This document shows, piece by piece, positions 11,930 through 24,100 of a stretch of DNA of 64,000 bases; the first letter of the stretch is position 1, and every line of letters starts with the position of its first letter. A model generated the notes under the pieces. The model made no database searches and was not told the origin of the DNA. It worked only from the letters and a program-made list of their open reading frames with translations. Where the stretch lies: positions 1 through 64,000 of the forward strand of contig BQKZ01000948.1 in the NCBI GenBank assembly GCA_036244855.1. Direction: 5' to 3'. The DNA is from Temnopleurus reevesii (Eukaryota; Echinodermata; Echinoidea; Temnopleuroida; Temnopleuridae). The position numbers were made by a program, and so were the translations under genes.

Positions 11930-13590
11930 TTTCTCGCATATCTCATCTTGTGTTGGGTTACACGTTGCTTGTATTGTCAATATTGTAAGGTGACGCCTTT
12001 AAAACTCGAACAATTCCATCGTCGTAGAGATAACGATATATCATATCTTATCGGATTCTGATAAAACATTTGGTCATATTTTGTTTCATCTTTGTAAAGA
12101 TTTTGAGACGCAGCTTTAGGGTATTTTAAGATCGCAAGTTTTGACACGGTTTCGATGTAAAAACGTGTTGAAAGTATTAAGAGAAGGGTCTGCTCCAAAA
12201 TAACATTGAACAAAATCAGAAAATTCAGATAAACTTAACAGGAGGCTTGAAAAAGCTTGAAAAACAATAAGAAAGTTATAAATGATTAAATCTTCTGACA
12301 AATTGTCAACTGATGTTGTCATAGCTGCACCATTACCCATTTCATATCAATGTCATAAAATGTTACTTTTCCTTCCAAATATATGATTTCCTCAAAACTT
12401 CTGCTAAAGGATATCTTCATGATAGATATGTAGATGTCTTATTTGAACGTATACATTAATACAAACTTTGTATTTTCACCGATTTGCCAATTTTTAAAGT
12501 AATTTCTTACATATCTCATCTTGTGTTGGGTTACCGGTTGTTTCTATTGTCAATATTGTAAAGTGACACCTTTAGAACAAATTCCATCGTCACGTCGTAA
12601 AGATAACGACATATCATATCTTATCGGATTCTGATAAAACATTTGGTCATATTTTGTTTCATCTTTGCAAGATTTTGAGGCACAGCTTTAGGGTATCTTT
12701 GGATCGAAAATTTTGACATGGATTCGATGCAAATTTTGCTTCAGGTTACTACTGTATTTCTTTTTAAACTTAAAATACATTAATAATCTAAACACAATGG
12801 CAACTGATTATGGCAACTGATTATAATAATAATAATAATAATACTAGTGGCTACTTGTATAGCGCACAGGTTTACCTTTCGGTGCTTATGGCGCTTATAA
12901 ATACATGTCAAAAGAAGGGTCTACCCCAAAATAACTTTTAACGAGAGCAGAAAAATCAGAAAAACATAACAAAAAGTTTGAAACAATAAGACAAATAATA
13001 AATCGTTATGGCTGTTTAAATATTTAGACAAATTGACAACTGATAATATCATAGATGCACAATTCACCCTTTATCAGAGTCATATCAATGTTATAAAATG
13101 TCGCTTTTCCAAAAAAAAAAGATTTCCTCAAAACTTTAGCTGGACGATATCTTCATGTAGATGGCTTATTTGCATGTTTACATTAATACAATCTTTGTAT
13201 TTTTTCTGCAGAAATTGGATTGTAGTGTACCCATGACGTCATCAAATTGGCTACATTACGGAAATTTTTCACTGATTTGCCCATTTTTCAAATAATTTCT
13301 GACGTGTTGGGTTACCCGCTTGTATTGTCAACATTTTAAGGTGACGCCTTTAAAACTCGAACAATTCATCCTCGTTAAGATAACGATATATCATATCTGA
13401 TTGAATGCTAATGAGACATTTGGTCATATTTTGTTTTATCTTTGTATGATTTTGAGGCACAGCTTTAGGGTATATTTAGGACCGACAATTCTGAATATTA
13501 CTACTGGTTACTGCTGTCTACGTTTATAAACTTTAAACGTATTAGAACATTTTAGATTATACCAAACATAGTGGCAGCAGATTATCCAGT
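11930..13590. repeat. Three-copy AT-rich direct repeat
   Basis: A block beginning near CATCTTGTGTTGGGTTAC occurs at about 11941 and 12514, with a shortened start (GTGTTGGGTTACCC) near 13304. Each continues through AACATTTGGTCATATTTTG and AGCTTTAGGGTAT. Unit spacing is about 573 and 790 bp; the second unit is longer because of an insertion at about 12822-12910 (AAT run plus CTACTTGTATAGCGCACAGG). The third unit fades into unrelated sequence near 13590. No unit keeps an open frame. Confidence 0.85.
12822..12910. mobile_element. Probable short retroposon fragment inside the direct repeat
   Basis: An (AAT)n run is followed by ACTAGTGGCTACTTGTATAG and GGTGCTTATGGCGC, present in only one of the three repeat units. 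The pattern of microsatellite plus fixed body is typical of a SINE or LINE end, but I cannot name the family. Confidence 0.45.
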
Positions 13591-13756
13591 TAAACTTGTT
13601 GAAATATATTAAGTTTGGGCGATATGTAAAAGCGTACATGGTGACCAATTCCATTTTATTTCCAAGATCTCTGGAGTCCTGATGGCATGGTTGCCAGCGA
13701 ATTTTCTGATATTTTGGGCTGAAAATTAATTTAGAAATATATATAGACATATATAA

Positions 13757-13761
13757 GGAGG

Positions 13762-13803
<42 letters not shown>

Positions 13804-13893
13804 TGAAGGAAAGAGATATGTGGAGATGGTGAAGGAGAGAAATAGAACGAGGGAGGGAGAGAGAAAGAGAGAGGGAGAGGAATGAGTGAGGGA

Positions 13894-13926
<33 letters not shown>

Positions 13927-14100
13927 TGAAGGAAAGAGATATGTGGAGATGGTGAAGGAGAGAAATAGAACGAGGGAGGGAGAGAGAAAGAGAGAGGGAG
14001 AGGAATGAGTGAGGGAAGAGAGAGAGAGAGAGAGAGAGAGNGGTGGTGAAGGAGAGAAATAGAACAAGGGAGGGAGAGAGAGAGAGAGAGAGAGATAATT
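13757..14100. repeat. GA-rich tandem repeat, about 122-bp unit, with an assembly join
   Basis: A unit containing GTGAAGGAAAGAGATATGTG and CGAGGGAGGGAGAGAG occurs twice almost identically (about 13798-13918 and 13920-14040). A shortened third copy follows the N at 14041. Long minus-strand frames here are Ser/Leu/Pro translation of the repeat. Confidence 0.9.
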
Positions 14101-14957
14101 GACAGGGATAAAATAGAGGGAGAAAAGGAGAGGGAAATAGAGTGGTAGATATAAGGAGGATGTGATGAATAGAATAGAGTAGAAAGATAGAGAAAGAGAG
14201 AAGGGGAAGGGTGGTTTTAAAGGTTTTATACTGGCACTTTCCTGTTGACATTTTCACCATTTGTGCGGTTCTGTCTTTGAAAACAACACATAAATGAAAT
14301 CATTCAACAAATGCATTTCTTTCAACCTGTATCAATCGAAATGATTTATTTCTTATGATTTGTACGGTAGTCATGTAAATGTATTCAATCCTGCGGGTAA
14401 GCTCTTCTATGTGCTAAAATATTGAATTATTCATAGAATGTGAGGTCCCAAGGGGGCACATTTGAAAACAAACCGAACAATTTCTCCTCATCCCCCCAAA
14501 TCGCGTTGTTTTTAATAGCAAAAGATCAAATGAAATTGTTTCTAAGCGATCATTTCCGTACCAATTGGTGGCAATTTGTGAGACACATTAAAGGGGACTA
14601 TTTGATCAATATTTGTAATGGATGGGTTATCTGCTTCACGCTGCGAAAAGATTAGATTTTGCCAATTTACAAGGTTTACACTATATTTTCCATCATGACA
14701 CATGCCCTCAGTATATTTATGTTGCTCGTTCAGAAAAACATTTGAGCTTCACTGATCTACGAACAGAAGGGGTTTGAGAGAGTAAGCCATAAGCCCTTAT
14801 ATTCAACATTGCATAGTTGTGAATGAATATGTCTTCTCTGAACATTTTGACATAAATATGTGACAACATTACAAAATTTGTCTATTACATCAAGTATTAC
14901 CTTATTATGGCTAAATTGAGACAAATGGAGAGAGAGAGAGAGGGAGAGAGAGAGAGG

Positions 14958-14991
<34 letters not shown>

Positions 14992-17378
14992 TTCAAAGTT
15001 CAACAATACACAGCACGTTTAGGAGCAATCTAGCGAGTTCCCTAAGGAAATTAATTCTCCACGTCTATTTTCATGGCATCTCATCTTGTATGTCCTAGGG
15101 CATAATTGAGAATCAATTAGACTTAAGTACGATAAATGTTTTTTTTTTTTACGAAACGAGGGAGCTAAAATTGTTTTGTTACCCATTCTGTCTAATTGTT
15201 TTCGGTGAATTTCTGATCGTGCTTTTAGACAGACCTAGATCGAGCGAGTTAACAGTGGAATGCAAACGAGCTTGATTTGAAGGTGATGAAGATAGATATC
15301 GACCCATCTTTTGCTGTAATTGATATATTATATCTATATATCTTGATATTTTGATAGTACAATTGTTTTGCTTAGGCTACAAAAATACATTATGAATAAG
15401 AATATCTTAGTGTAAAGGAAATTACTTCTGATCAATACATGACGCTACACTGATCACATATTTCGGAGATTAAAACAAGCCAGAAGATGTAAGCTACCGA
15501 AACATTGGCATATATATATATTGACTGTATAAAATATGTTTATTGCGACATAATTATTGACTTTAAAGAAAAAAAATATTTTACGACTATCACGCAATCA
15601 AGATTGAATGCATAATAACAAGCTCATGAAGTAAGGAAAAGCAAATAAAATTGTCACCGCAAAAACCGATCTTGAGTATCTTCAACGCTGCATTAATGGT
15701 TGATTAACTCGCTTACAACCACAAATATTAACGTTATATTACCATAAATCAGTATAATACTATACAACATGAGTTAAAGAGTAACAAAATACGTCATCAT
15801 TAAAATATGTAAAATCAGCATCGATGATTCTTTAATAATCGCCGACCACTAAAATTTCACTAGCGATATCCACAACTTATATGATTTTAGAATATTGGGT
15901 ACAATACATAATCACATAAGTTTTAATGAAGTCGGAAGGATATAGTCAGAGAATGCTTAGCTCTCGGTCTTTCATTTAAAATTTCCTCCGTTTGCTAGGC
16001 TCCCATGGCTCCTATCATAGTTCTTTTATATCACTTCGTAAGACGCTACCGGCCATGCACGTTCCTTTTGCCATTCTCTTATCAAGATCTGATCATGTAA
16101 CATACCCTCTCTCCCTCTTCATTAATAGTAGCATCTATGTGTAAAGCAGATAACAATACTGATCATATTGATGATGGGAAGAATATTGCAAGATGAATTA
16201 TTTCCTGCATTTTGATCCAGGTACCGTCGAGTGTCTTCCTGGTTGTAGCCGAGCAACCAATGACGTTAAATCATATGAGTATTTTGTTCATACCAGGTCC
16301 CAATAACCTCACCCGGGTCGAAGGCAGTACGTCGTTGATGAATATTTTGTTGAACAAAGTTAACGCTATTATTTCCAATGAGGGATAAAAGATCATACAC
16401 ATACTGATTTTTACACTGTTGTATGGGTCTTTGTGGCTAGCATTAGAAACCATGACAAACGTAAGTATCTGATTAAAGGAAACTCCTTGACCGTACATAA
16501 TTAAATATGGCGCACATGCAGAAGTTGGTATTCAAGTAGCCTCCTCACAGTTTCGCATTAGATGCAAATCCGAGCTGTTTTGCCCTAATCTATTTCCGGA
16601 TAATTGGTTATTCTCATGCCCGAGGAATTATACACTCTAAGCGTGAGTTGTTTGTCTTCTTTGGCTCTTAAACATCATGCATGTCGAGAAATCAGAGAGT
16701 AATCGTATTGGGAAGGAGGGAGCAATTGTCATGACAGGGGCTGATAGGTCGCCTATATGCGGTGTGGAGGGAAAGTCTTCAGAGAGAAGTAGTGTATAAT
16801 GTAGTTTCAATCTGAAAATGTGTATTCTACCAGTGTTTTAAGAATTGAAGTCGGTTTTGTGTAGTGAAAGACGTTAAAGGCAGGTCACAGAGTAAGAAAT
16901 AATATCAAACAAAATAAAATGATATATCTCTCACATTCTTAAAGGCGCGGTTTCGAATCCACTGGACTCCGCAGAATGAAGAATCAAAATTTTGTCAAAG
17001 AGGTACAATATTGCACCCCCAAAAAGATGCTCCCAATGTTACATTTGTTTGCAAGTTTAATGCGCAATGTTTTATCTTTATTCATAACTTTGTGCTAATA
17101 CTAATGTTGCTTTATAATTTATGACGTCTTTACCATAAAGTCCGAATTGCATTGCACATGGGCTTATTGTCTTCCCCCAGCGTTAAGAATAGATGACATT
17201 TCATAGGGTAAGATGATAACAAAGATGTTCTGAATTGTAATATATTGAATTTGAAATGTATGTATAAGCAATTTTAGTTAGAGTCAGAGTTAGAGTATTC
17301 GACATCTTTAACGTGATTCACACAGAAAGAAGATTTTAGACTCTAGATTCATATTCGAATGAAAGGTAATTTTTTATT
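14101..17378. other. Gene-free AT-rich stretch
   Basis: Apart from a GA microsatellite (14926-14990) and an AT dinucleotide run near 15512-15521, I see only unique AT-rich DNA and short chance frames. Confidence 0.55.
14926..14990. repeat. GA microsatellite
   Basis: A near-continuous GAGA tract interrupted by GGG steps. Confidence 0.95.
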
Positions 17379-17624
17379 AAACAATAATGATAATAATACC
17401 TCTTATTTACCCAGGATAGCCACTTTCGGCTGTAAGCTGTTCTTCCAGGGGCCCTGCATAACATAACATTATTATTACACTTCTCCATTCTTAAATGCCA
17501 AGCGCCTGGCAAGAAGGCAGATGGTCCCATTTTATAAGTCTTTTCTATGACTCGGCCGGGGATCGAACCCACGACATACAGTTCATGGAGCAGACGCTCT
17601 ACCACTGAGCCACACATATCCGGT
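17379..17624 (-). mobile_element. tRNA-derived SINE
   Basis: The minus strand begins with a tRNA-like head: A box TGGCTCAGTGGTAGAGCGT (about 17594-17612) and B box GGTTCGATCC (about 17559-17569). A tRNA-unrelated body follows (GGCCCCTGGAAGAACAGC, GGCTATCCTGGGTAAATAA), and the element ends in an ATT/AAT-rich tail near 17380. The acceptor stem cannot close, so this is a retroposon and not a working tRNA gene. A 106-codon open frame through it is incidental. Confidence 0.85.
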
Positions 17625-18406
17625 GTATAATGATGAAAATGGTTTAAAAATAGCAAATTACGTAGAATATAGTTATTGGAAGTTGTGATTTATAGACATT
17701 GTAGATTTGTTATCTGAAATATTACACTGATCCGCACACTCTCGAGTCTACTCACAACATCTGTCGTTTTGTCCCCAGCTTGTGTTCTTATTCACTTCAA
17801 ATCTGTAATTTTGGAATTTTTTATTCGAATACCTTATGAATAAGATATTTGATTAATTACCAATTTGTTCAGGTAATATTGTAAATTCAGATTCAACTTC
17901 AGACTCAAGTGTTTTTTGATTGTTTGTTTGTGTGTGTGTGTTTTTGTGACAATTTTTTTTAATTAAACACCCATCACGCTTTAAGCATAATGGGCGTTTA
18001 ATAATATACATTAGCAGGTCTCTTTAACGTTAAAATGATTGATGCATTGTTGATTTAAAAATGATGAAGACACAATAAAAATGAATCGAGTGCGTCATGA
18101 ATAAAAATGGGCTAAAATAAGATTATCAAAACAAATTTTGGCAGTGATTGAACCACGCCGGGTATAATGATAAAAGCAAATTAGTCTAATAATATAATGA
18201 CACGTTTATTATTAGAATAATACTAAGATTTTGTTATGACGATGTATATACACATACTCTCCATCCTTATTCATCACCATGGAAACGGAAAAGAATCTAC
18301 CACGTGCTTCAATATAAGCGGAAGGAGAGCATCAATAGAAAACCCAAACTCATCGGCTCTGATAGACTAAATTATTTTTTACAAGAGCAGTTTTTCTTTT
18401 CTTCAT
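17625..18406. other. Gene-free stretch
   Basis: AT-rich. A hairpin pairs TTAAACACCCAT with ATGGGCGTTTAA at about 17962-18001 (11 of 12 matched), of unknown role. Confidence 0.5.
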
Positions 18407-18659
18407 TCTCGCTATCTCATACCTTTGCGTTTTTAGCCTGTGTCGGCCCAGCGTTTTTTACAATTTAAAACGTTCCTTGGACTCACACATACGCAGATAA
18501 TACGGTGGACTAGCATTCAGTGTACACTCCTTGAGCGCAAGCCAAAAATCTTTCCACCGTCTGATCCGCGTATTCTGTGCGCTCGAGGAACGTTTTGAAT
18601 TTTCAAAAACGCTGGGCAGACGCAGGCTAAAAAAAAGCAAAGGTCTGAGTCGGCCTTTA
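18407..18659. mobile_element. MITE family C, copy 1
   Basis: The left arm CCTTTGCGTTTTTAGCCTG followed by GTCGGCCCAGCG pairs with the right arm CGCTGGGCAGACGCAGGC and GCAAAGGTCTGAG. The interior (ACGCAGAT, CGGTGGACT) matches the better-preserved copy at 61579-61825. The outer ends have diverged, so the limits are approximate. Confidence 0.8.
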
Positions 18660-19215
18660 AGCGGGCTGCACAATTGGTGCCAGGTAAAACAATTTACGGA
18701 GGTCATTTAATGATGTAACGTAAAATAATAAAGTGTACCCCCTTGTATCTTCTTAAATAGTACGTCCCCAGGGGAATTGATGATTTATAATGATCTGAAA
18801 CTGCGCAACTGATTATTATCTTTTGTGAGGTCAAGAGAAATTACAGGGTCTGACGCTCCAAGAGGGAATTAAGACGAACTTGCAAGAAAAAAGAATAAAT
18901 GGCAAGTATCATTGGATCTTAAAATTATAAATTTCTGATAAGGCGCTGAGTTATGAACTAAAACGGAATCAAATCATTAGTATCGTTCATATGCGAATAC
19001 ACTACGAATTACAAAATTTTGATGGCAGAAGAATAGTGAGAAATATTCTGAATGACTACACGTCGCATTTCTTTTCAACTGAATGCAGAGTTCATGAAGA
19101 TGCAATTGGGATTGATATGTATAAAAAAAACTATTTAATTCACTGATTATACTGATGAAATATTTAATTAAAAGTGTGTAAGCGTCTTAATATACAATCT
19201 TTACACTCGCATTTG
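18660..19215. other. Gene-free AT-rich stretch
   Basis: I see nothing recognisable. Confidence 0.5.
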
Positions 19216-19342
19216 GGGCCTGTAACATAAAAGATGCAATTAGACTTACGATAAATATTAATCGTAAGTCTATGGCAAAACATGTACCATAGAGATACGA
19301 TTAATTGCATAATCTATCGTATCTCTTTTATGTTATAGGCCC
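19216..19342. mobile_element. MITE family F, complete copy with two internal hairpins
   Basis: 127 bp. The outer stem GGGCCTGTAACATAAAAGAT pairs with ATCTCTTTTATGTTATAGGC. Inside are two separate hairpins: TAGACTTACGAT with ATCGTAAGTCTA (12 bp, perfect, 19241-19272), and AGAGATACGAT with ATCGTATCTCT (11 bp, perfect, 19291-19326). A single strand could fold into a three-way junction. Confidence 0.85.
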
Positions 19343-22300
19343 TTGGTCTCACAACCTAAGGATTCCTTTGAATTGGTTTATGATTAACACCAAAGGTACA
19401 TTTCTATCATCAATGACAGCCATTTAATTACAAAGATGTCTTAATAGTATGATGAGTCAGCTATATATTGACATCTTTATATATCAATATGAAATTTCTT
19501 TAAGATATAAACTAATCTTATCAGACTTTATATCTTTGTATGGTGTATGAAAAAAATGATGTTTTAATACAATGGTGAATCAGCTGTAGATTGAAATCTT
19601 CATATATCAATATGCCATTAAAGAAAAAAAATGTGAAGATACTTGAGAAGGGAATTCCGGTCTTGTAAACCACTTCAAGAGCTAGGAAGGCAGAAAAGAA
19701 GAGTGGAGAGCTTTTTCCCAATAGTGGTCAAGAGGAAAACTTCCGCACTCTCTATTTTTTTTTAAAATCGAAACAATATTTAATGCTGAAAGTTCCCAAA
19801 AGATATCAAGTGTGATGTCCTTATTATATACTGTTACATTGTTTCAGTTCAGAGGGAAAAGAAGAATGTGGAAATAATTTTTCATATACGTGTATAAAAA
19901 AATCGACTTTTTGTAAGTGTGATTTTTTTTGGAAATAACACTTGTATCTAGAGTGAAAAATAATGTCGTCATTTTGATAATGAAGTGTGGGACTAGCGGG
20001 TACGACTTTATCGGTCGTCGCTTGAAGTCCTACCGTGGCATTAATTTTCTTGATTAATGTTAACTCGGTTATGCATGTGCAAACAACAACAACAATATTG
20101 CTTGTACATGTAGTATGATCTAAATTTGACTTTATGGTGGCAACTTTATTATAAGGCTTTACTGCCTTCCGTGTTGTCTCCACTTTCAAGTTATGTTATG
20201 TTTTATATGTACATTGTAAATTGTTTTTTATTTGATTTTGATAGAAATGAAATGAAATGAAATGAAATTAAGAAACATGTTCTTGATTAAGCAAAGAAAC
20301 TATACTCTTATTGAGATTGTTCGTTCTCTATTCATATCACTTTAAGAAAAAGAGCTTAAATTTAACTGAGATACTTTTTTCACACATGTATATAGTCGTA
20401 ATTACATCCTATCACACAAAACATGTTTAACAAGCATGATGTTTAAAAAAAAATCTCCAATCTCCCCAATTAAAAGGATTTCTTTTGCGTTTGTGCACCA
20501 TATTTTTCTTAGTCTGTTGTCATATTGACGTACTTGTGCTCATGTGGAAAATGCATTTCTCTCCTCATATTGCTCAATATTAGAACAATTCAAAATCATA
20601 AATTTACATTACATGTTCACGTGGTTTGTTTGCCGATCAATCAGAAAGTTATGTTTTAGTTTGTATTTCCTTTATCTCAAGAAATGACGGATAGAAGAAC
20701 TATCATTCTTTCCCGCTTTCAAGTCAACATGTATTTCGTCTAAGATATTTCTCCCCACAATTTTGAAGGTACTCTTTCTCACGATTTCCAGTGTATCTGG
20801 TATACGCAAAAATAAGTCGGTACACATGACACCTCCTTTAAACTTCATGAAATGTCTTCTTTTCATTAAACAGCCTGTGCAGTTTTCATACCAATATGAA
20901 GGCTAATATGACACGCTGGGAGAGCCAGGGAGTTTGTGGAGGTGTGAGTGAGTTGATAAGATGTAGTTACTCCGTCAACATTGTCACAAGATGCACAAGG
21001 GGATGTGAGACATGTGTAATGTGCAAAGCTCACCAACACAGCAAAGCGAAGGGAAACCTTGGCGAGTATTGATCTTGGTATTCCTCTGCGCTCTTGTGAA
21101 TAGAAAACGATCAATTCTTTCTCCTGTTGCAACAACTCTTCAACTTGTCGAAGAGGATTCTTCCCTTGATATCGAATGAGATATCATCAAATACATGAGT
21201 TCGAAATAGAATAACACCTTTTCGTAGACTGAACATTTTTATGATACGGATCGCGGAGATAAATTTATCGACCGGCTTTGAAAAGAACTCTAGACTTGCA
21301 CTAGATATTAATATGGAGAAAGAGGTAACTGAGTGATCACGGTCTTGTACAATGAGTGAAATAAAAAATATCTTCGCATACTCTCTGACAATAATTTAAC
21401 TAACATGTATGTTTTTTTTTTATTTGACCAACACTTGTCAGTTTTATGCCTCCAAATGGTTATTTTCTCCTCAATACTTGCCCAATCTTAGAAATTCTGT
21501 ACTTTAAACGTGATAACATTTGGTAATGAAATACCAAATTTCCGTTTTCCCCAAATTCAAGCGGGTACGCATTTATTTACTAGCTAATTTGTGTCCGATA
21601 CTTAAGAGTGCATCATTTTGTTTAACAAAATATTCCGTAAAGTCATACTTAACGAAAAAAAAACATTTCCTGCCAATTTGCCTTACTTACCCATATTCCT
21701 AAAACAGAAACCTTATCCGAATTTTCCAACCAGTCAAAACGTTTAGTTATTTTTGGAGCAATTTCAGCAATATGAGAGACAGAGAAAAATAAGTAGGCGT
21801 CAGTGTTGAATTGCATCAGCAGAAGATTATTGGCTTACTTAAATTTTAAGTGACTTGAATTTACAGCTAGTTGACGTCATTTCTAAGTTTAATTTTAGCC
21901 TGCGCGTTTAAAACTTCTTTTTTTTAATACAATTTTCACGTATCCTTTTTAACATTAAAGCCTTGACATATTACGATGTATGACATCTTATGGAATCAGT
22001 AACGAGTTCTTGCGGGCATCATGCATTTATTTTGGGGTTGACCCATCGTGTGATGACATTTATTACTGTTGGGTTTGTGCGATGCCCGTATAATATTTCT
22101 ATGTGCATGGACCATACAGGTTTTTGAGTTGGAAAATTCCACATTCCACAAGCCATTTTGATCTACCTTTTTGTATGTCCATCTTAAGTGACAGACCCTC
22201 GGAGACTGGTGAAATCATTAAAATGTATAAATGAAGTGCTAGCATATATGGGAAGGAATACACAATCATTTACATTGTCCAAATGAAAGGCTTCAAGGTA

Positions 22301-22869
22301 TCAATATTGTATTGTCGGTAACGGAATTACATTAGAGTACTGCCTGTTTGGGTCATTAAACAGTCCATGGATTTTGAAATATTATATTTCGCATATTTCT
22401 GAAGAGAGATTTTCAAACTATGACATATACATCACATATTCCAAGCAAATTATACACATTATACTGTCTCCGAGAAAAATGTATCTTTAAGAAACCCTAC
22501 TTATGAGGGCATGGGTGTTACGTTCAGTTAATGGACTCCGATAGGCTCATTGCTAAGCGAATGTTAACAATGCATTAGTAATGTGTTCATGACCTAGATA
22601 AAATGCTATTTATATACAGAAATCCACATCGACCCACAAAAAACAGATGCTGATTAGATTTGTGTGCAGCAAACAAATCTGAATTCAATTCCAAATTCGG
22701 GTGTACATGCATAGAAAGGTCTAGATTAAATTCTGGGGGAAACAAAGATCATATGTTTTAATATGCATATCATGTATATAGGACAGAGCCCCAAGAGATA
22801 TAATGAAATCTTTATCAGATATGCAGACATCGTATATGCATGAATATTATCTCTGTGGAATCGTCAATA
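19343..22869. other. Gene-free AT-rich stretch
   Basis: It holds an (AAATG)n-like run at about 20246-20268 and otherwise unique DNA. Frames of 60-120 codons on the minus strand (for example 19824-20189 and 20866-21135) show no domain, no splice context I trust and no signal peptide. Confidence 0.5.
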
Positions 22870-23100
22870 AAAGGCCCGGCCACACATTTGTATTTAGAGA
22901 TAAGGTAGGCAAAACATTGCTTCATTTGTTTATCGTTTGTCAGCAAGTTTTAATCTTTTGGAGAAATCTAAGCTCTTGGTTAAAGACAAGAAAAGTGTAC
23001 ATTCATAATTTGTTTACAATAATTAGATATTTTTTAACGTCACCCAGCGGAATTAATCACAAACCTTTCAAACAGATTGGATTCACAGAACCTTATCACC

Positions 23101-23285
23101 TGGGGCGCTCCGGTGGTCTAGTGGTTAGGACACACTGGTCTAGTCATTCAGAGGTCGTGGGTTCGAATCCCATCCGGTACAACCTATGCTTTTTTTATAG
23201 CCTCCGGGTAGCTTCACACAACAGTATAGCGTGTGCACCCCTTTGTGGGCCGTTGGCGACAATATTGAATAAATTCTATATATCA
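23101..23285 (+). mobile_element. tRNA-derived SINE, different head from the 17.5-kb copy
   Basis: The A box TGGTCTAGTGGTTAGGA (23114-23130) and the B box GGTTCGAATCC (23160-23170) are close to their consensus; the A box resembles tRNA-Glu. A body follows (CTCCGGGTAGCTTCACACAA, CCTTTGTGGGCC), with an AT-rich end near 23285 (GAATAAATTCTATATAT). The acceptor arm pairs at only five of seven positions and the anticodon arm is not regular, so a functional tRNA is unlikely. Confidence 0.82.
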
Positions 23286-23469
23286 ATTAGATATGTGTTT
23301 AGGTATAGTTTCAAAACATGGTGATCTTGTGAGAATATTGGTATTCTATGAAAAACAATATTTAGAAGCAATACTAGGATAGAAAACCTTATTTGGAATA
23401 TATCAAGAGAGAGAAAGCCTTTAGAAAATTCGTACATGGAGAGTATTTTTTAAATCACATAAACGTTGG

Positions 23470-23682
23470 GCATACGTCAATACTCAACCAGACCTTTGCG
23501 TGTATTGCCAACGTCAGCCCAGCGCTCGGGGCATTTGATAGACGCTTCGCGAACGTAGAAATACGAAGGGAAGGCACTTGGCCGACGCGTCGCGGCTTAC
23601 GCAGTTTTTCTTTCGTATTTCTGCGTGGACGCGTCGAACGTTAGATATCGGCTAAAAGCAAATGTGTGATCAAGCCTTTAGC
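23470..23682. mobile_element. Inverted-repeat element related to MITE family C
   Basis: The left part CCTTTGCGTGTATTGCC with GTCAGCCCAGCG resembles the family C left arm. The right end, read in reverse, is AAAGGCTTGATCACACATTT. Inner arms pair around GTAGAAATACGAAGG and TTCGTATTTCTGCG. A similar terminus, AAAGGCCCGGCCACACATTT, also stands alone at 22870-22889. Confidence 0.6.
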
Positions 23683-23693
23683 TATAAACGTAA

Positions 23694-23823
23694 GGCCCCG
23701 ATCACATAGAGGCCCGGAAGCAATACGATTCAACACGACTCATTGTTAATTCACAGGTAATTGCCTCAGAACAAAGAGTCGTGTTGAATCGTGTGGCTTC
23801 CGGGGCCCTATGTGACCGGGGCT
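23694..23823. mobile_element. Palindromic MITE family A, copy 2
   Basis: 130 bp with perfect TAA duplications (23691-23693 and 23824-23826). The ends are GGCCCCGATCACATAG and TATGTGACCGGGGCT, the loop contains TTAATTCACAGGTAATTGCC, and the inner arms contain ACGATTCAACACGACTC. Confidence 0.92.
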
Positions 23824-24100
23824 TAAAAGTGCGAATGAGCCTATAGGATGCATGGAGGGGACCGGTAATCTTATTGTGGATACTCCATAGCATGGTAATG
23901 TGTTGCCGCAAGATATTATTCATCTTATCGGCACCATGATCTTTCAGGTTCAGGTCTTGCTCTCTGATTCAAAGATTCCGGCAAAAACGGATCGATTATT
24001 TTTCCTTACGTTTCAACTTTTTATTCACCATTGCTTGTGCATATGGTGTGTATGCACGTGAGCTTGTGCGTGTGATAGCGCGACTGCTTAAATGATGTAA

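Noticed and set aside
13508..14260. 250-codon minus-strand frame at 13508-14260
   Set aside because: It is made mostly of the GA-rich tandem repeat read on the other strand and crosses an N; not a gene.
23101..23180. Possible functional tRNA gene
   Set aside because: The A and B boxes are good, but the acceptor stem has two mismatches and the anticodon arm is irregular; body and tail follow as in a SINE.
22803..23324. 173-codon plus-strand frame
   Set aside because: It runs through the SINE and a mini-transposon end; no domain and an incidental open frame.
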